From the NCBI RefSeq assembly GCF_901933205.1, contig NC_044572.1, positions 20,546,501 to 20,610,500 on the forward strand: a stretch of 64,000 nt of DNA, read 5' to 3'. Shown here piece after piece: positions 39,730 to 52,700 of this stretch. Origin of the DNA: Camarhynchus parvulus. Its lineage: Eukaryota > Chordata > Aves > Passeriformes > Thraupidae. Position 1 is the first letter of the stretch. Every line of letters starts with the position of its first letter. Made by a program: the position numbers and the translations under genes. The notes beneath the pieces are model-generated. The model made no database searches. It was not told the origin of the DNA and worked only from the letters and a program-made list of their open reading frames with translations.

Positions 39730-40700
39730 GAACGGCGCTATTTTCTGTCACTTTTTCTGAGGTGGGCTGTGCCCGCTGCTGCTGCCTGACGCCGGGTACC
39801 ACCCCACCAGGATCTCCCCGCCGATGGAGGCTCAGCCGCCCCCCCAGGCTCCGGCTGACCCGGGGAGACCCGCGGCGCGGAGGGAGGAGCGCGCAGGGCC
39901 ATGTGAGCCGCCGGCGGCGGCAGCGGCCCTCGGGGAAGACAGATGGGGTGAGAGACAGCGCCGGGTCCGGCTGTCAGCGCGGCCCCAGCCCCGCCGCGGA
40001 GGGAGCCCCTCCTCCCCGCCGTGCGCGCCGCGCTCCCGGCCGGGGAACCATGGCGTCCAGCGAGGAGGACGGAGGCGGCAACGGCGCGGTGGAGGAGAAG
40101 GAGAACGGCAAGAAGAAGAAGAAGCTGGGCGTCCTGGCCACGACATGGCTCATCTTCTACAACGTCGCCATGACCGCGGGGTGAGCGGGCGCGGGCGGCG
40201 CGGCGCCTCCGCGGGCGCGGAGCGGCGGAGCGGGGGGCGGCCGGGGCGAGGCGGGGGCCCGGCGGGGCCGGGCGGGAGAGCCGGGACGCGGGGGAGCCGG
40301 GACGCGGGGAGCCGCCGGCAGCGGGGCTCTCCTCGCCCGCCGAGCATTGCCTAATACGGTGCAGCGCTGCCGGCCGCCGGCGCGTCACCCCGCGCCCGCC
40401 GCGGAGGTTAAGTATAGCCGGGACCGGAATGCCGGGCGGGGGAGCCGCGTCCCGCGGCGCGGCCTCCCGGATGCGGACGGGGCTGCTGGGCGCCCGCGGG
40501 GAGCCCACGGCGCTCCGCGGTGCCCCGGGGACTCCAGGGCCGGGGTCCCGAGAGGGACGGGTCGGCGCGCCCTGGCTGTGAGCGAGCAGAGCCCGCCCCG
40601 GCTGCCGGCAGGCAGAGCTGTCCAAAGCCAGCCCGGCCCGCGGGCAGGAGCGATGAGCGGGGCCCGGGGGAGGCAGAAGAGTGGCCCAGGAGGTTCCTTT
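39730..40700 (+). promoter_or_regulatory. CpG island promoter and first exon of HACD1
   Basis: About 1 kb of GC- and CpG-rich DNA spanning the HACD1 start codon and the 5' part of intron 1. The 5' UTR boundary is not determinable. A CACCTG E-box lies at about 39709-39714, of possible interest because HACD1 is muscle-enriched in mammals, but a single E-box is weak evidence. Confidence 0.82.
40050..40180 (+). CDS. HACD1: HACD1 coding exon 1 (start codon)
   Basis: Residues 1-43 plus two bases of Gly44: [20 protein letters not shown], five lysines, then [18 protein letters not shown], the start of the first membrane segment. Donor GG|GTGAGC at 40181. The frame stays open for 161 codons upstream, but nothing there resembles the human extension. 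Confidence 0.95.
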
Positions 40701-43700
40701 GAGGTTGGGCTCCGTGCTGCGAGGCTTTGCTGTGAAGAAAGATGGTATTTATCTTGAATAACAGAAAATAAGCGCAGTCAGGTTTATGCTGTTAATGCTC
40801 GAAGCATGTATTCTCACTTCTTGAAAATTTTCACTGTTCACTAACTCTTAGGGGAAAAAACCGCAACCTATTCTTTTCCACGTGTTTAAGAGAAAGATAA
40901 GAATGAAAAAATTTAGAACTTCTAGTGTGATATTCATCATGAAAACAGTTTTCCTTTGGTTACTAATGGGTGGTCTCACTGCCCTTTGAATCCCGTAGAG
41001 TAAAACTAACACGCCGCAGTTGAGGCAGGAGCTCAAGCACTCCTGGAGAAAGCCAGGCATGTGATCTTAATGGCTTTCTTCTCACTAGCAACTGTGAATC
41101 TTGATTATTTATTAAAGTCTGTTCATATATTACTGCAGCACTTTTTGAAAAGTGCTTTTACGTGAGGTTAATGTTACCTCATTGAATTACCAGTCTTGTG
41201 CTCCATGTGTGAATTTGCTAATGAACACTGACTCTTGCCACTGATTTTCATGTCTCTAAAAGATTATCGAACCGTATTAGTTTTGACCTTAGGTGCTGCA
41301 TCAGAGGACGTAAGGTACTTCCTTCTCTCTCATTTTCCATTAATATCAAAAGAAATTAGGACACACAAAATTAGATTTTTTTATGTGGAAACAGAAAAAA
41401 AAAAAGAGGTTGGAATAAATTCTTATAATCATTTATGGGTACAATTTAAGAGAAAAATACATATTTGAAATACAGGTATACTTAACAGAGACACTACACA
41501 GGATAAATGTTTAACTAGAACAGTATATTTGTCCAGTTGTGCAGGTAGTGCAATATAGCAAAATGTTTCTGGAGTTTTAACAAACTAATGCATAACTACA
41601 TGTTAACAACCATTCTAATAAAAAACCTGCAGCTTATCTTTGTTTCAAAACAGATTTAAGGGACTAAAATGACAGATCAATACTCAGTTTTGCTGAAAGT
41701 CCCAACTGGAGATGCTGCCTTTATTACAGAAGGTGTTTTCCATTTCCTGGTGATTTGTAATAATCAGTACAAGGACTTTCCTGAGATCCAAAGTCAAAGC
41801 CACGGACATCTGAATAAATCTATCTACAGAAATTTATGTCCACATAAAAAATCCTTTAAGAAAACTGCACTTGCTGTCTTTGATTCTGAGTGTAGTCCAA
41901 GATTACTTCTCTCTGCAATGCTTATGCTTTGGTTGTGGAATGAGATGCAGAAAATGCCTTGTTAGGTTAAATATATTATGACTTCTCAGACGAAGTAGCA
42001 TACAGAGCTGATGCTGCCACATTTGTGCTGCCAGCTGGATGTAAACTCACCATCACCTTCCTCCTGTCAAACACCTCACTGTAAAACGGGGCAGCTCCAC
42101 TGTGAAAGACTACCAGTGATATTTCAGTAATTCCTTGTTTCCACAGTGGTTGGAGACAACCTGAAATAAATGCACTCATATTTAAAATCCGTTATAAAAT
42201 CTAAGTAACACTTGCAGGGGAAAATTTTGGAGCTCTGACAGATCAGATTCACGGGCTTAAAGTAGAAGGGATCAAAGAGGGCAATCATTCCTGCTGTGTG
42301 GGGAAGCCTGACTAACTCTATGTGAGTTTGAAATGCTGTCATGAAGTGCTGGAATGGGGCACACCAAGTGACTGCATAGCAGAGGCCGCCGTGCGTAGGG
42401 AGCTCTTGAGGGGCTGACACTGATGTCCGTGCCATGCGAGGTGAGCGGGCGCTGCCAGGATCCAGGCACAGTGGGTCTGACCCAACATTGCTGTTTCCAG
42501 GTACCCTGGTTCCAGTGCTAGCCTATACCTTATGCTCAGGGAGGACTATAGGAGGATGATTTAAATATTTGTCCAAATGTTTATGTAAATATTTCTCTGA
42601 ATGTTTATAATCTCTCTGAATCTGTCTCTGAGTATTTCTGAAGCCCTTCTGCTTTGTCACTTGGGCCTTTCCTTAGCCAGAGTTCGTGTTGCTGCAGAAT
42701 ATACTTGCCATGGCTTTGTTGAGAATGAAAGGACTGAGTAATTGTTCCCAGCAATTTCCGAGAAGACAATCAACTAAAATTTTTGTTATTTTTGATTTTT
42801 ATTTTTAGCTATCCAAATAGCCATCTATAGCTCTTGCTATGCCTATGTTAAAGAATTTTTGTACTTTCTTAGTTTTTTTTTGATTGAAACCTGAAGTTTT
42901 CAGTCTTCTTGCTAATGTGATGTTTTAAGAACAAAGTATAGGTCTGAAAGGCTGAGAGAGTTGGGTTTTTTCAGTCTGGAGAATGGAAGGCTCCAGGGTG
43001 ACACAATTTCAGTTCCTGAAGGGAGCCCACAAGAGAGCTGGAGAGGGACTTTTCACAAGCACCTGTAGTGATAGAGACTATCACTAGAATAAGGTATAAT
43101 GGGGTTGAACTGAAAGAAGGCAGGTTTAGATTAGATATTGGGAAGAAGTTCTTTACTCAGAGGGTAGTGAGGCACTTGCAGAGGTTACCCAAAGAACCCC
43201 TGGATGCCCCATTCCTGGAAGGGTTCAAAGCCAGGTTGGACGGGGCCCTGAGTGACCTTGTCTAGTAGAAGGTGTCCCTGCTTATGGCAGAGGGGGTTGG
43301 AACTAGATGATCTCTAAGGTCCATTCCTACCTGATCAATCCCATGATTAAGGAAGATATAGTACACTGTTTTGAAAATCCTTATATAAAAATGTGTTTAT
43401 TACATGGAAGGAATTCCTCATGCCTTGGATTATTTTACAGAGTCTGGGCATGTGGTGGGATCAACCCACAATTTAGATGTTTATTTTTTAATCTCAATTT
43501 CCATTCTAAATCTCAATTTATATTTTATGTCAAATTCTATGATTAAAAGATACTGTTACTTTTTCTTTCTTTACATTGGAAGGGTTATTAGTTGGCATCA
43601 TTGTTCAGTTTCCTAAAAAAAACCAAAATAAATTTATCCAACACCCTCAAATGTGCTAGTTAAATATGTTTCTTGAGGTCAGGAGTATAGAACATCCATC

Positions 43701-46700
43701 TTTCAGCACTTTGGAGTCTGATTTTTAAGTCAACTTTTAAAACACTTCTCAACACTTTGGAAAACATAATTATAGTGGTACCTTTGTTTGGACAATCACA
43801 AACAGGAGCATTAAAATCACTAGTCAGTCCTGAAATCAATGAGTTGAGAGGCCATGAAAAATGTAAAACTGATGTGCATAAATTCCAGTCCTTTACTTTG
43901 ACAAACTTGCAACTCAAACAGTGACTTCAGTGCCAAGCTCATCATGTGGTTTCAAATAACAGTATTTAATAGTCAAGATGCATGCGAATTTAAAAGATAC
44001 ATAAAAATTTACATAAAAATATGTAGTCACTGCTGGAGAAAACTCTGATGGATGAGTGGTTTTGGGGAGTTCCCTCAATTTAGTCAATCCTTGGAAGGCA
44101 GCAAGTTATTCTCCATTATTTTCCAAGAGATGAGCGTAATATTTACATAATATTATATACTATTTATGTCTAAAGATATTTTTTGACGATCTAAGAACAC
44201 CGACAAGTGAAGAATCAAAGTTAACCTGTGAAGAAAAATACTCTACTAAATTATTTACGATGGATGGATATTTTTAGAATTCTAATTTGAAATGTATCCA
44301 TTCTCTTTCTTTTATAGGTGGCTGGTATTAGGTATTGCCATGGTGCGGTTTTATATACAGAAAGGAACACATAGAGGCTTATTCAGAAGCGTTCAAAAGA
44401 CGCTTAAATTTTTCCAGACATTTGCTTTGCTTGAGGTAAATTTTAAACATTAGTTTGCTTTACTGAATGCTGCATATCATAGGCAAAACACATTATTATC
44501 CTGAATTTAAAATAAGAATATTATATTAGTTCTAAAAGTCCTTTTTACTTTATTATTTAATGAAGTTTTGGGGGTGGGACAAGGTAATTACTTGAAACAA
44601 ATCAGCTTGTGTTTTTCAGACTTAATTCTAATATTTCTTTAAATCAGTGCCTGAGAACTGCTTTGATTTGAGAGTCTTTAATGCAAAAGGCAAAATCTTG
44701 AAGGCATTACAGCCAGTAGATCAGCCCTCTAGTGTAGTAGATATCATCATCTCAGAGATTGAATATATATAAAGAATATATTCTTTATACTGGACTTACT
44801 ATCCCTCTGTGCCTTTCCTGCTTCTGCTTATTTCAAGACAGGATTCACGCACCCCATATAATCCATTGCTACGGGGTCTGTGCAAGATTTGCAAAGTATT
44901 CTTTAAGTAATACTTTTGCAAACTGTGCACTAGTGGTCTCAGTTCTGGTACACCTGTGGAATGAGGCTTTATTGTTGGTTTTATGGAGCACTTGCAGTTC
45001 TTTCCCAGGCACAGCAAAGAATGTCTATCTACATTTTAATTTTTTTTCTCAATCTGTCTACAACATCTCTAGTTCAAACAACTGTTAAAATATGTCACCA
45101 GCTGCATATAAGCTTTTGTGTTGGTAAACTTTCACTGTAATTCTATTCAAACCTGCCAAAGTTATGAAAAGCACTTCATTTGCTAAACATTACTGACCAG
45201 AAAATACATTGTATCTAAAGATTCATAGCTGTCATTGACAAAAGTATAATAATGTTATTAATCTGTAATAAATGCAGAACATTTTTAAATTGCTGTGTGT
45301 TTAGTGTTCCTTATGTGACTTCCTCTACACTGTCCTGTAAAATTCTTCTTTGAATAAGGTATAGGAAGAGAAGCTTACTAGTTGAATAAAATGCTTTGTA
45401 AGTATCTAAATGTCTAATATTTACAATTAAATTGAAAAACAAATGTCTTACATGTATTTGCACAGCTCAGATATTGAGACCATCCCAACACTTATCGCCA
45501 GGGCTCTGCCATGTATTTCTTTTTAAGACTGTTAGTGGGAGACAAAAACCAGAATTGAGCCTAAGTTTATATTAACATCAAAAGGCCATGTTTATAGGGT
45601 AGCTAGTAACAAACCACACATCAGTAACCTCTGACATTTTTATTTACAGGTAATCCACTGTGCAGTTGGTGAGTTCTTTGTTTTAGTTTCTCCTGTAGCT
45701 AGTTAAAACATGAATTGTGGAGCAGAGATAACAGGTTTCTCTTTTTAAGGAATAGTTCGCACATCTGTGCTTGTGACTGGGGTCCAAGTCAGTTCAAGGA
45801 TCTTCATGGTGTGGTTCATTGCACACAGTATAAAACAGGTATGTGTCTGAGCAAATTATGTTTTGATTGCTTTTAAGGAGAAGCTGTTACTACAGTTCTC
45901 ATTTCACAAGGAAGACCAAGCTAAAACTTAATTCTATTCCTGTAGAGAATGCTTACATATTTGAGTGCAATTTTGGAAGTTAGGGTTACAAAATAGAATT
46001 TGTGTGATTCTTGCCAGGAGACAGAGTCTGGGTCGTAGCTGTGAATCAGCAGTGTTTTCAGCATCGTGCCCTCTGTGGTCTGCCTAAATGAAATAAATCA
46101 ATGACTACTCCAATTATTTACAAGCAAAACTACCCTAGTGTTAACAGTCCCCTTTCAAAAATTTTAATTAGCACTTGCTGAATTAATCTAAATAAAAGGT
46201 AAATTTATGTCTTTAAATTTATGTCTTGAATTCATATGTATAAACATGGTTGTGATTTTGCTATTTTTTTAGAAACCTTCTCAAAATTTTAATGTTATGG
46301 CAATCTGTTAAGATTGTGACACACTGGATGACATCAAATTAACAATGGCACTTAAGGACCTGTGTACATGACAGTGGCTTATTTGCCTGGCTTTGGGTGG
46401 CTGTTGTAAGGTTAGTGATCCATTAGTAAAATGTAGCAAGCAGTTCACAACTAGTAGGTAGGACGTTAGATTGAGCTTGTGAGGTGTGCTTTCTATGAAA
46501 GGCGTATAAAAAATTAAGTGGTAGGTTTTGTGCTCCTGAATTTCTTCAGAACTTGAAAAGCTGAGCCGTTAAACTGTCTCACCAGCAGATGGCATAGGTC
46601 TTTCTGCAGATGAATTATCCTAGCACCTGCCTCAGTTATCAAATCTTCATTTCATTTCACAAGAGGACTTGTTTTCTACACTGCATCTTTTCCTTAACAT

Positions 46701-49700
46701 GGAATAAATTAAATAGGCTTTTAATAGGGTGATTTTTTTTGTTCTTTTTTCTTGTTGTTTTTTCAGTTTGTTTTGGGTTTTGTGGGTTTTTTTTGGTTTT
46801 TTTTTTTTTTTTTTTTTTTTTTTGTTTTTGTTTAGTTTGGTTTGTTGCTTCTTTTTTCCTTGTAAGTTAACTTTTTATATTTTTTTGTAAGGCAAAATGT
46901 CTCAAAGATTAACAAGATTCTTATATTGAATATCTACACATGAGCTGGACTATAGCACTGCATTTTGCCTTTTTTATTATCTGCAGTGGACTAAATCTTA
47001 AGCATATCCAGCAATTTCTTTTATTTCCTCTATCTACACTACTGTAGGCCAAGCTGTGTCCAACAAGAAATGCATTTGAATGTATGTCTGATTGTATTTC
47101 ATGCTGTTATTGCTTAGCAGGCATGAATGTTCAGGGTCACTTTAGGTGGTGAGAGGCACATCAGTGATAATAGCCAGAGCCAGACCTCCCCACTTGACTG
47201 CAGATTTGCAAGGCAGCAGATAGGAATTCTCTGCATACTTATTTAAAGCTCCTCTGCTTGGATTTAGCACTGTGACATGAATCCAAGTTTGAGTTATCAA
47301 TGTTTGTCTCTTAATTGCATGAGGCAAAAAACAGCCTAATTCTCTCTTTACCTTTCCATATTTGTTTGGGTGTCTTTGCACTTCAGTTGCTGCTATTTGT
47401 TTGTGATTTTGGTGCTATTTTTATGTCTCCATTTTCTTTATGATATTGGTGAGATCCTTCTGGTAAAATTGCACCTTCTTTGACTGACACATTGAGGGTG
47501 TGATTTTATGAGCAGTTATAATTCTTTTTGACTTTTTCAGAGTTGTGGATTTTCACCATCTTGGAGATATATTAAGCTTTGTCACCAAGTTGCATTTTAT
47601 TTTGAAAAATAATTTCCCTTTTTTATAATTTTAACAAAACTTGTGTTGCTTTATTCTATTTCACAGACATCCCTGGAGCTTTTCAGCCTTCAGGCATAGA
47701 AGTGTATTACAAAATTCCTCCCCTCTTAAGGGAAAGAAAATTACTTCTGTGTAATTCTTCCTCACAGAAGGTAGTGTTTGTAATAGATCCCCAGGTGCCT
47801 TCTTTGTATTTGGGACTTCTGTTTATTTGTTCACTCAGACTGAAAAGGAACTGGTGTTTTGAAACAGCAGAGATATGCTACTTACTGATGAGGCAGTTTA
47901 ATGACTCAGAACTTAAATCTTACATGGGATTGTTGAGTGAGTTTACCCAAAGCTCCTGGTCTACCAACTATTCTTCATTTAGAGAGCCATCTGTGCTCCA
48001 GCTCCTTAACTATCTTAGAGCTCCCTGAAGTCTGCCAAACTTGATCTTCTGTGACCAAGTTCCAGTTAGTAGGTTATGTAAAGCAATTCCTTTTGTCTAA
48101 AGTTTCATGGAGATGTGCATTATATATTGAAGAAGAAGCAAGATAAAAAGAGAAAATCTAGGAAATGAAGTAGTGAAATGCAGAATGGTTAAAAAGTGAT
48201 TATGAGAAGAACATACACCTTCTGCAGCATTTTGTTGTTCTTGCTGTTTTGAGGAGGAAAAACATAAACAAGTAGATAAACCACAAATAGAAGAGGGATA
48301 GTTAGTCTAGTGGAATGTAGGTAGAGAATAAAGAGGAGGAAAAAGCATAATTCGAGAGTTTTATATTTTGATATTTGCATAATGGATGAAGATTGCTCAG
48401 TTGACAAATGTCTGTATGTTAGTAATCACATATGATAATGAACTGTACATGGTAATGGTTTCAGCATAATACTTTTGTGCCAAAGGTATTAGTTCTGTTC
48501 TATATATCTTAAAGAGAAGTCTGTTGCAGTTTGCACAGAAAAGAAGCCTAAGGATGAAGCAAATGTTGGTTCTTTATACTTCTGCAGATCCAGAATGAGG
48601 AGAGCGTTATTCTTTTTCTGGTCGTATGGACTGTGACAGAGATTACTCGATATTCCTTCTACACATTCAACCTGCTCAACCATTTGCCATACTTCATTAA
48701 ATGGGCCAGGTGGAGATGTCTTGCACTTGAGTTTCTCATGATTCTGTGCATGTTGGTTTCACGCATGCTGAACTAACACACAGGAGAGCAGATGTTTGAG
48801 CTTTGGTTATGTGTCAGCAAAGTGCAAGTCAGTTGCTGTCTGTATTTGGGATCATTGTTGCTTGGTTTAATATGTTAAAAATATTTTAGCTGAGGTTTTT
48901 GGAGTATGGTTTTTTCTTTGCTTTCTGTGTCTCATAGTTTGAACTCTGCTTTCACTTACTCTAATTTTTTTTTCATTTACTCTAATTTTTTTCTCTATCT
49001 TTTTAAGTTTATCTCATATTTTAATTTGCAGTATGACTCTTTACGATGCTCTGAATACAGTGCCCAAAATTAAGCACCTGTGCTAGTCTTTGTGGATGTT
49101 AGTTTTTTGAAAATGTGGGAGTTGTTGTCACTCAATCTGCATTATTACTCTCTAAGAAGTTCTGCTTTGTCAGATCTCTTGTAAGATTATATCCATGTAG
49201 TGAAGTTAAATACTGACTTAGTTTAGGCCACAAAAATTGAGTTCCAAATTAAAACTGTCTTGATTTTAAAGCATTCTTAAGGTTGGCCACTAGATCGCAT
49301 ACACTACAGAGACTGTGGGTGTTTATCAGGAGACTTAACTGGAATAGTATTCTATGTAGTCATTATTTGAAAAATACATGTGAGGCAGACTTGTTATGTT
49401 AGAAGAAGAATATCTAACCTACATTCAGTACAGGTGACTCTAATTTGAAAGAGTTTGTTTGTTATTTTCCTTTATTTTTGTTTTATAGATAATCCAGGTT
49501 TGATGCTTCTAATGAGCTTCTTTGATATGTCTGATATTTATGTCCATTCTTGTAAAACATTTCCTTTTTGCTAATGCCTAAGCGAGAGACTTGTTTAAGC
49601 ACTAAATGACAAACTTAAAGATAGTCAGACTGCCTATCATCAGTAGCTTTTTATACAGACTTCAGAAAGAGAAATGCACTCAGAACAAATTACATTGACA

Positions 49701-52700
49701 GATAATAATTTTTGCCATCAGGTCAGTGTGCCTTGAATAACAGAATTTTGTTTGCTTAATATAGACAGTAGGGAAAACCAACATTCTCACTGAAAAGACA
49801 TGGTGAAATATTAATATAAACAAAATATTTGAAAATAATATATTTTTTCATAGAGTCTAAAATATCCCTTCAAGATTTTTGGATAAACAAACAGCACAAC
49901 TGGGTATGAATTCAGTACTGAGAGATGGAATTTCTATCTTTAGCTTATAACTGCATAGAGACAAACAATATGTAAGGTATTAGTTCCTTCTTATCTAATC
50001 TGCGTTCTTCTTGGTGCTGCCAAGCAATAGGACAGGAGGCAAAGGGCAGAAACTGATGCACAGGAAGTGCCACCTGAACATGAGGAAGAACTTTACTGTG
50101 CAGGTGACCGAGCACTGGAACAGATTGTCCAGAGAGACAATCCAGTGTCTCCCTCACTGGAGATATTCAAAACCCATCTGGACACAATCCTGTGCCATGT
50201 GCTCTAGGATAACCCTGCTTGCATGGGGAGGTTGGGCCAGATGTCTCATTGTGGTCCCTTCCAACCTGAACTATTCTGTGATTCCCCTCATCTGTGAGTC
50301 TTCTAAGCCCTTCTCTTCTAGGAGGATTTCATGCTTAGTTGCTGCTGGTTTGGATCTCATTTCTTTTGGTCAGGGAGTGCACATTGTACCTTTCTGTCTG
50401 TGTGACAACTCCCATTGCTGTTCCCTATATGAACTGGAGAATTGTTCCATAGGAGAACCTGCATATCTGTGGTGCACTGTGTGAAAGGACAGCACATAAC
50501 CTATTGATTACAATTTTCATTTTGTCGCTGCCTATGTGGCTTTTGGCATTCAAACCAGATTTTCTTTCAACTGGATGTTTTGCCTTTTATTTGAACATCA
50601 TCTCACTTTAAAATGGATCTGATAAGTTTCTGGTACAGTAATTTTCTTTTCTCTTTTTATTCCAATTTCCATTAGTGGTAAATGTAGTATTCCCATGTTG
50701 TAGTGAGTAAAATGGGCTCCTGATGACATTCAACATTGTCATTTTATTCAAACAATTTGTAGTACATACAACTGACCTGGTGTGTGTGCACTGTGATGAA
50801 AATATGTAGGATCATCTGAGATTCAGTCCTGGTCTGAATCCTGTCAGTGACAACAGGAGTAAGAATAGTACATTTTCAAAAAATTATTATTTGAGACTAA
50901 AAATTTGAGGATTGTTCTATTAGAAAGAGATAAAAACATTCTGATACTTCACTGTTTTTAAACAAAGCACTGAGGAATGCATTCTCTTGTCAATCGAAGC
51001 AACTCTACTGAAAGTAACTAAAAATGATATGTCAAGTCAGGATGTGATCCCTGATTCTGGTGCAGGAACCACTTTGATACATTTCTGTGCCACTAAAAAT
51101 AACAAGTGAAAATGTTAGGTTTATGGAGTGTTTCTCACAAGGTTTTTTTTTTTATTATTATTATTTTTCAATACAGATACAACTTTTTTATCGTTTTGTA
51201 TCCTGCTGGAGTTGCAGGTGAACTGCTAACCATATATGCTGCTTTACCCTACGTGAAGAAAACAGGAATGTTTTCACTGAGACTTCCCAACAAATACAAT
51301 GTCTCCTTTGACTACTATTACTTCCTTATTATTGTCATGTTCTCCTATGTGCCATGTAAGTACTGTTTAACTGTAGAAATATTGTAACATCATAAAAATA
51401 AATCTTCAGTGATGCTATAAAAACTACCTGTATTAAAATTTGCTGAACACTTTCTACTGTAAGAGCCTGCTTTCTGTTGTTCCAAGCTTTACTATGCTTT
51501 AACTGGTTAGGCTGAAATTTTCTGTCCTGTTATCTGCTCAGGAACATAATCTGTCTTAAAAATTTCAATGAACATGCTAAAATTATTTCTCAGACTTGGA
51601 CGAAGTGAGAAAAGTTGCTGCTTACACACAGATATGTCTGTAACTCTCTTGCTGGGACTTTCTAGAGCCTCTCCCACTTTGAAGTAATGACTTTAAAATG
51701 GTTCTGCAAGTTGTGCCAGAGATTTGCTGTGGCTTTTTACTACTAATAACCATGTACCTTGGAAAAACCATCATTCAAGCATGCTCAGGAAAAACTTGAA
51801 GCAGTATTTCATTTTCACAGAAATAAAACCCCCTCCCCTGCCAAACCTCTCTGAACATCTGCAGTCCCTGGCTTAATCAGTTTGTCCTTGTACTTATGCG
51901 TGCCAAAACCATGGAGGTAACAGTAGAGAGAGTATCTTACCTGTCTTTCACTTCCAGTGTTATCTCCACTGCTACCTAAGCAGTGAAGACAAGGAGAAGG
52001 CAACCTGATATACCAGATATTCCACCATGAATAGGGCTTGACCAAACTAGGCAAATGTAATATTTTAGATAATATTAATGATAGAATATATAATATTTTA
52101 AAATACATTTTAAGTACATTAAGGCAGGAGATTAGAGAGAAATTGAAAAGCAGGAAAACTGAAGTTAAAGGGTCTGTGATCTGCATTCATGAAAGGTATT
52201 CATGAAGGTATTCATGAGAAGGCAGCATTCAATATGGACTTTTACACTATGAACGCACACTTAAATTTTTGGTTCCAAGAAGTCATGAAGGCCAACAAGA
52301 GAGATTTATGTCAACAAAAAATATTCTAAGTTGTGGTAACTTACTAATAGTTTTACATCTGTTTATGTAACAACACTTCAGGAATAAACCCAGTTTTCTA
52401 GCCATTAAATGTAAGGATCAACTCTGTCAGTAGGACAGTAATATAATAGATGACAGAGGGACAGCAAAGCGGGATCTCCTTACTTCAGACTTGAACAAAT
52501 AGGGTAAATTTGTATCCTCCTCCAAGTCTTCAAAAATGCTTAGGACAGATTTGAATTCTTCAAGCTCTGTCAGAATGTGGTTAAATCCTATTTCTACAAG
52601 GAAACTGTTGGAGTGAAGTTCCTTGAACACAGAGTATTTATTCAGGGATAAATGAGCTTTGAGTAATTATTGTTTTTTAAATCACTGCAATGTTCATGAT

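Larger units (their letters stand above)
30781..39730. other. Divergent intergenic region between STAM and HACD1
   Basis: About 9 kb between the two CpG islands. It holds a CR1 copy at 33003-33535, a short duplication and hairpin at 32274-32351, a TA/CA dinucleotide run at about 35648-35673 and a 29-bp tandem duplication at 38782-38840. The rest is AT-rich with no gene or RNA recognised; regulatory elements for either gene could lie here but cannot be assigned from one sequence. Confidence 0.75.

Noticed and set aside
39738..40757. Long frames around the HACD1 start, including a 295-codon minus-strand frame
   Set aside because: Same composition effect; only 40050-40180 on the plus strand matches a protein family.
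47702..48028. 108-codon frame in HACD1 intron 4
   Set aside because: No recognisable domain and no flanking exon signals that would fit HACD1 phases.
50011..50484. 157-codon plus-strand frame
   Set aside because: The first half is CR1 ORF2 remnant and the second half is chance extension; not a host gene.
51106..51387. 93-codon plus-strand frame taken as a single gene
   Set aside because: Only 51177-51355 is HACD1 exon 6; the rest is intron read-through.
51815..52186. 123-codon minus-strand frame in HACD1 intron 6
   Set aside because: Hydrophobic, low-complexity chance frame with no family resemblance.
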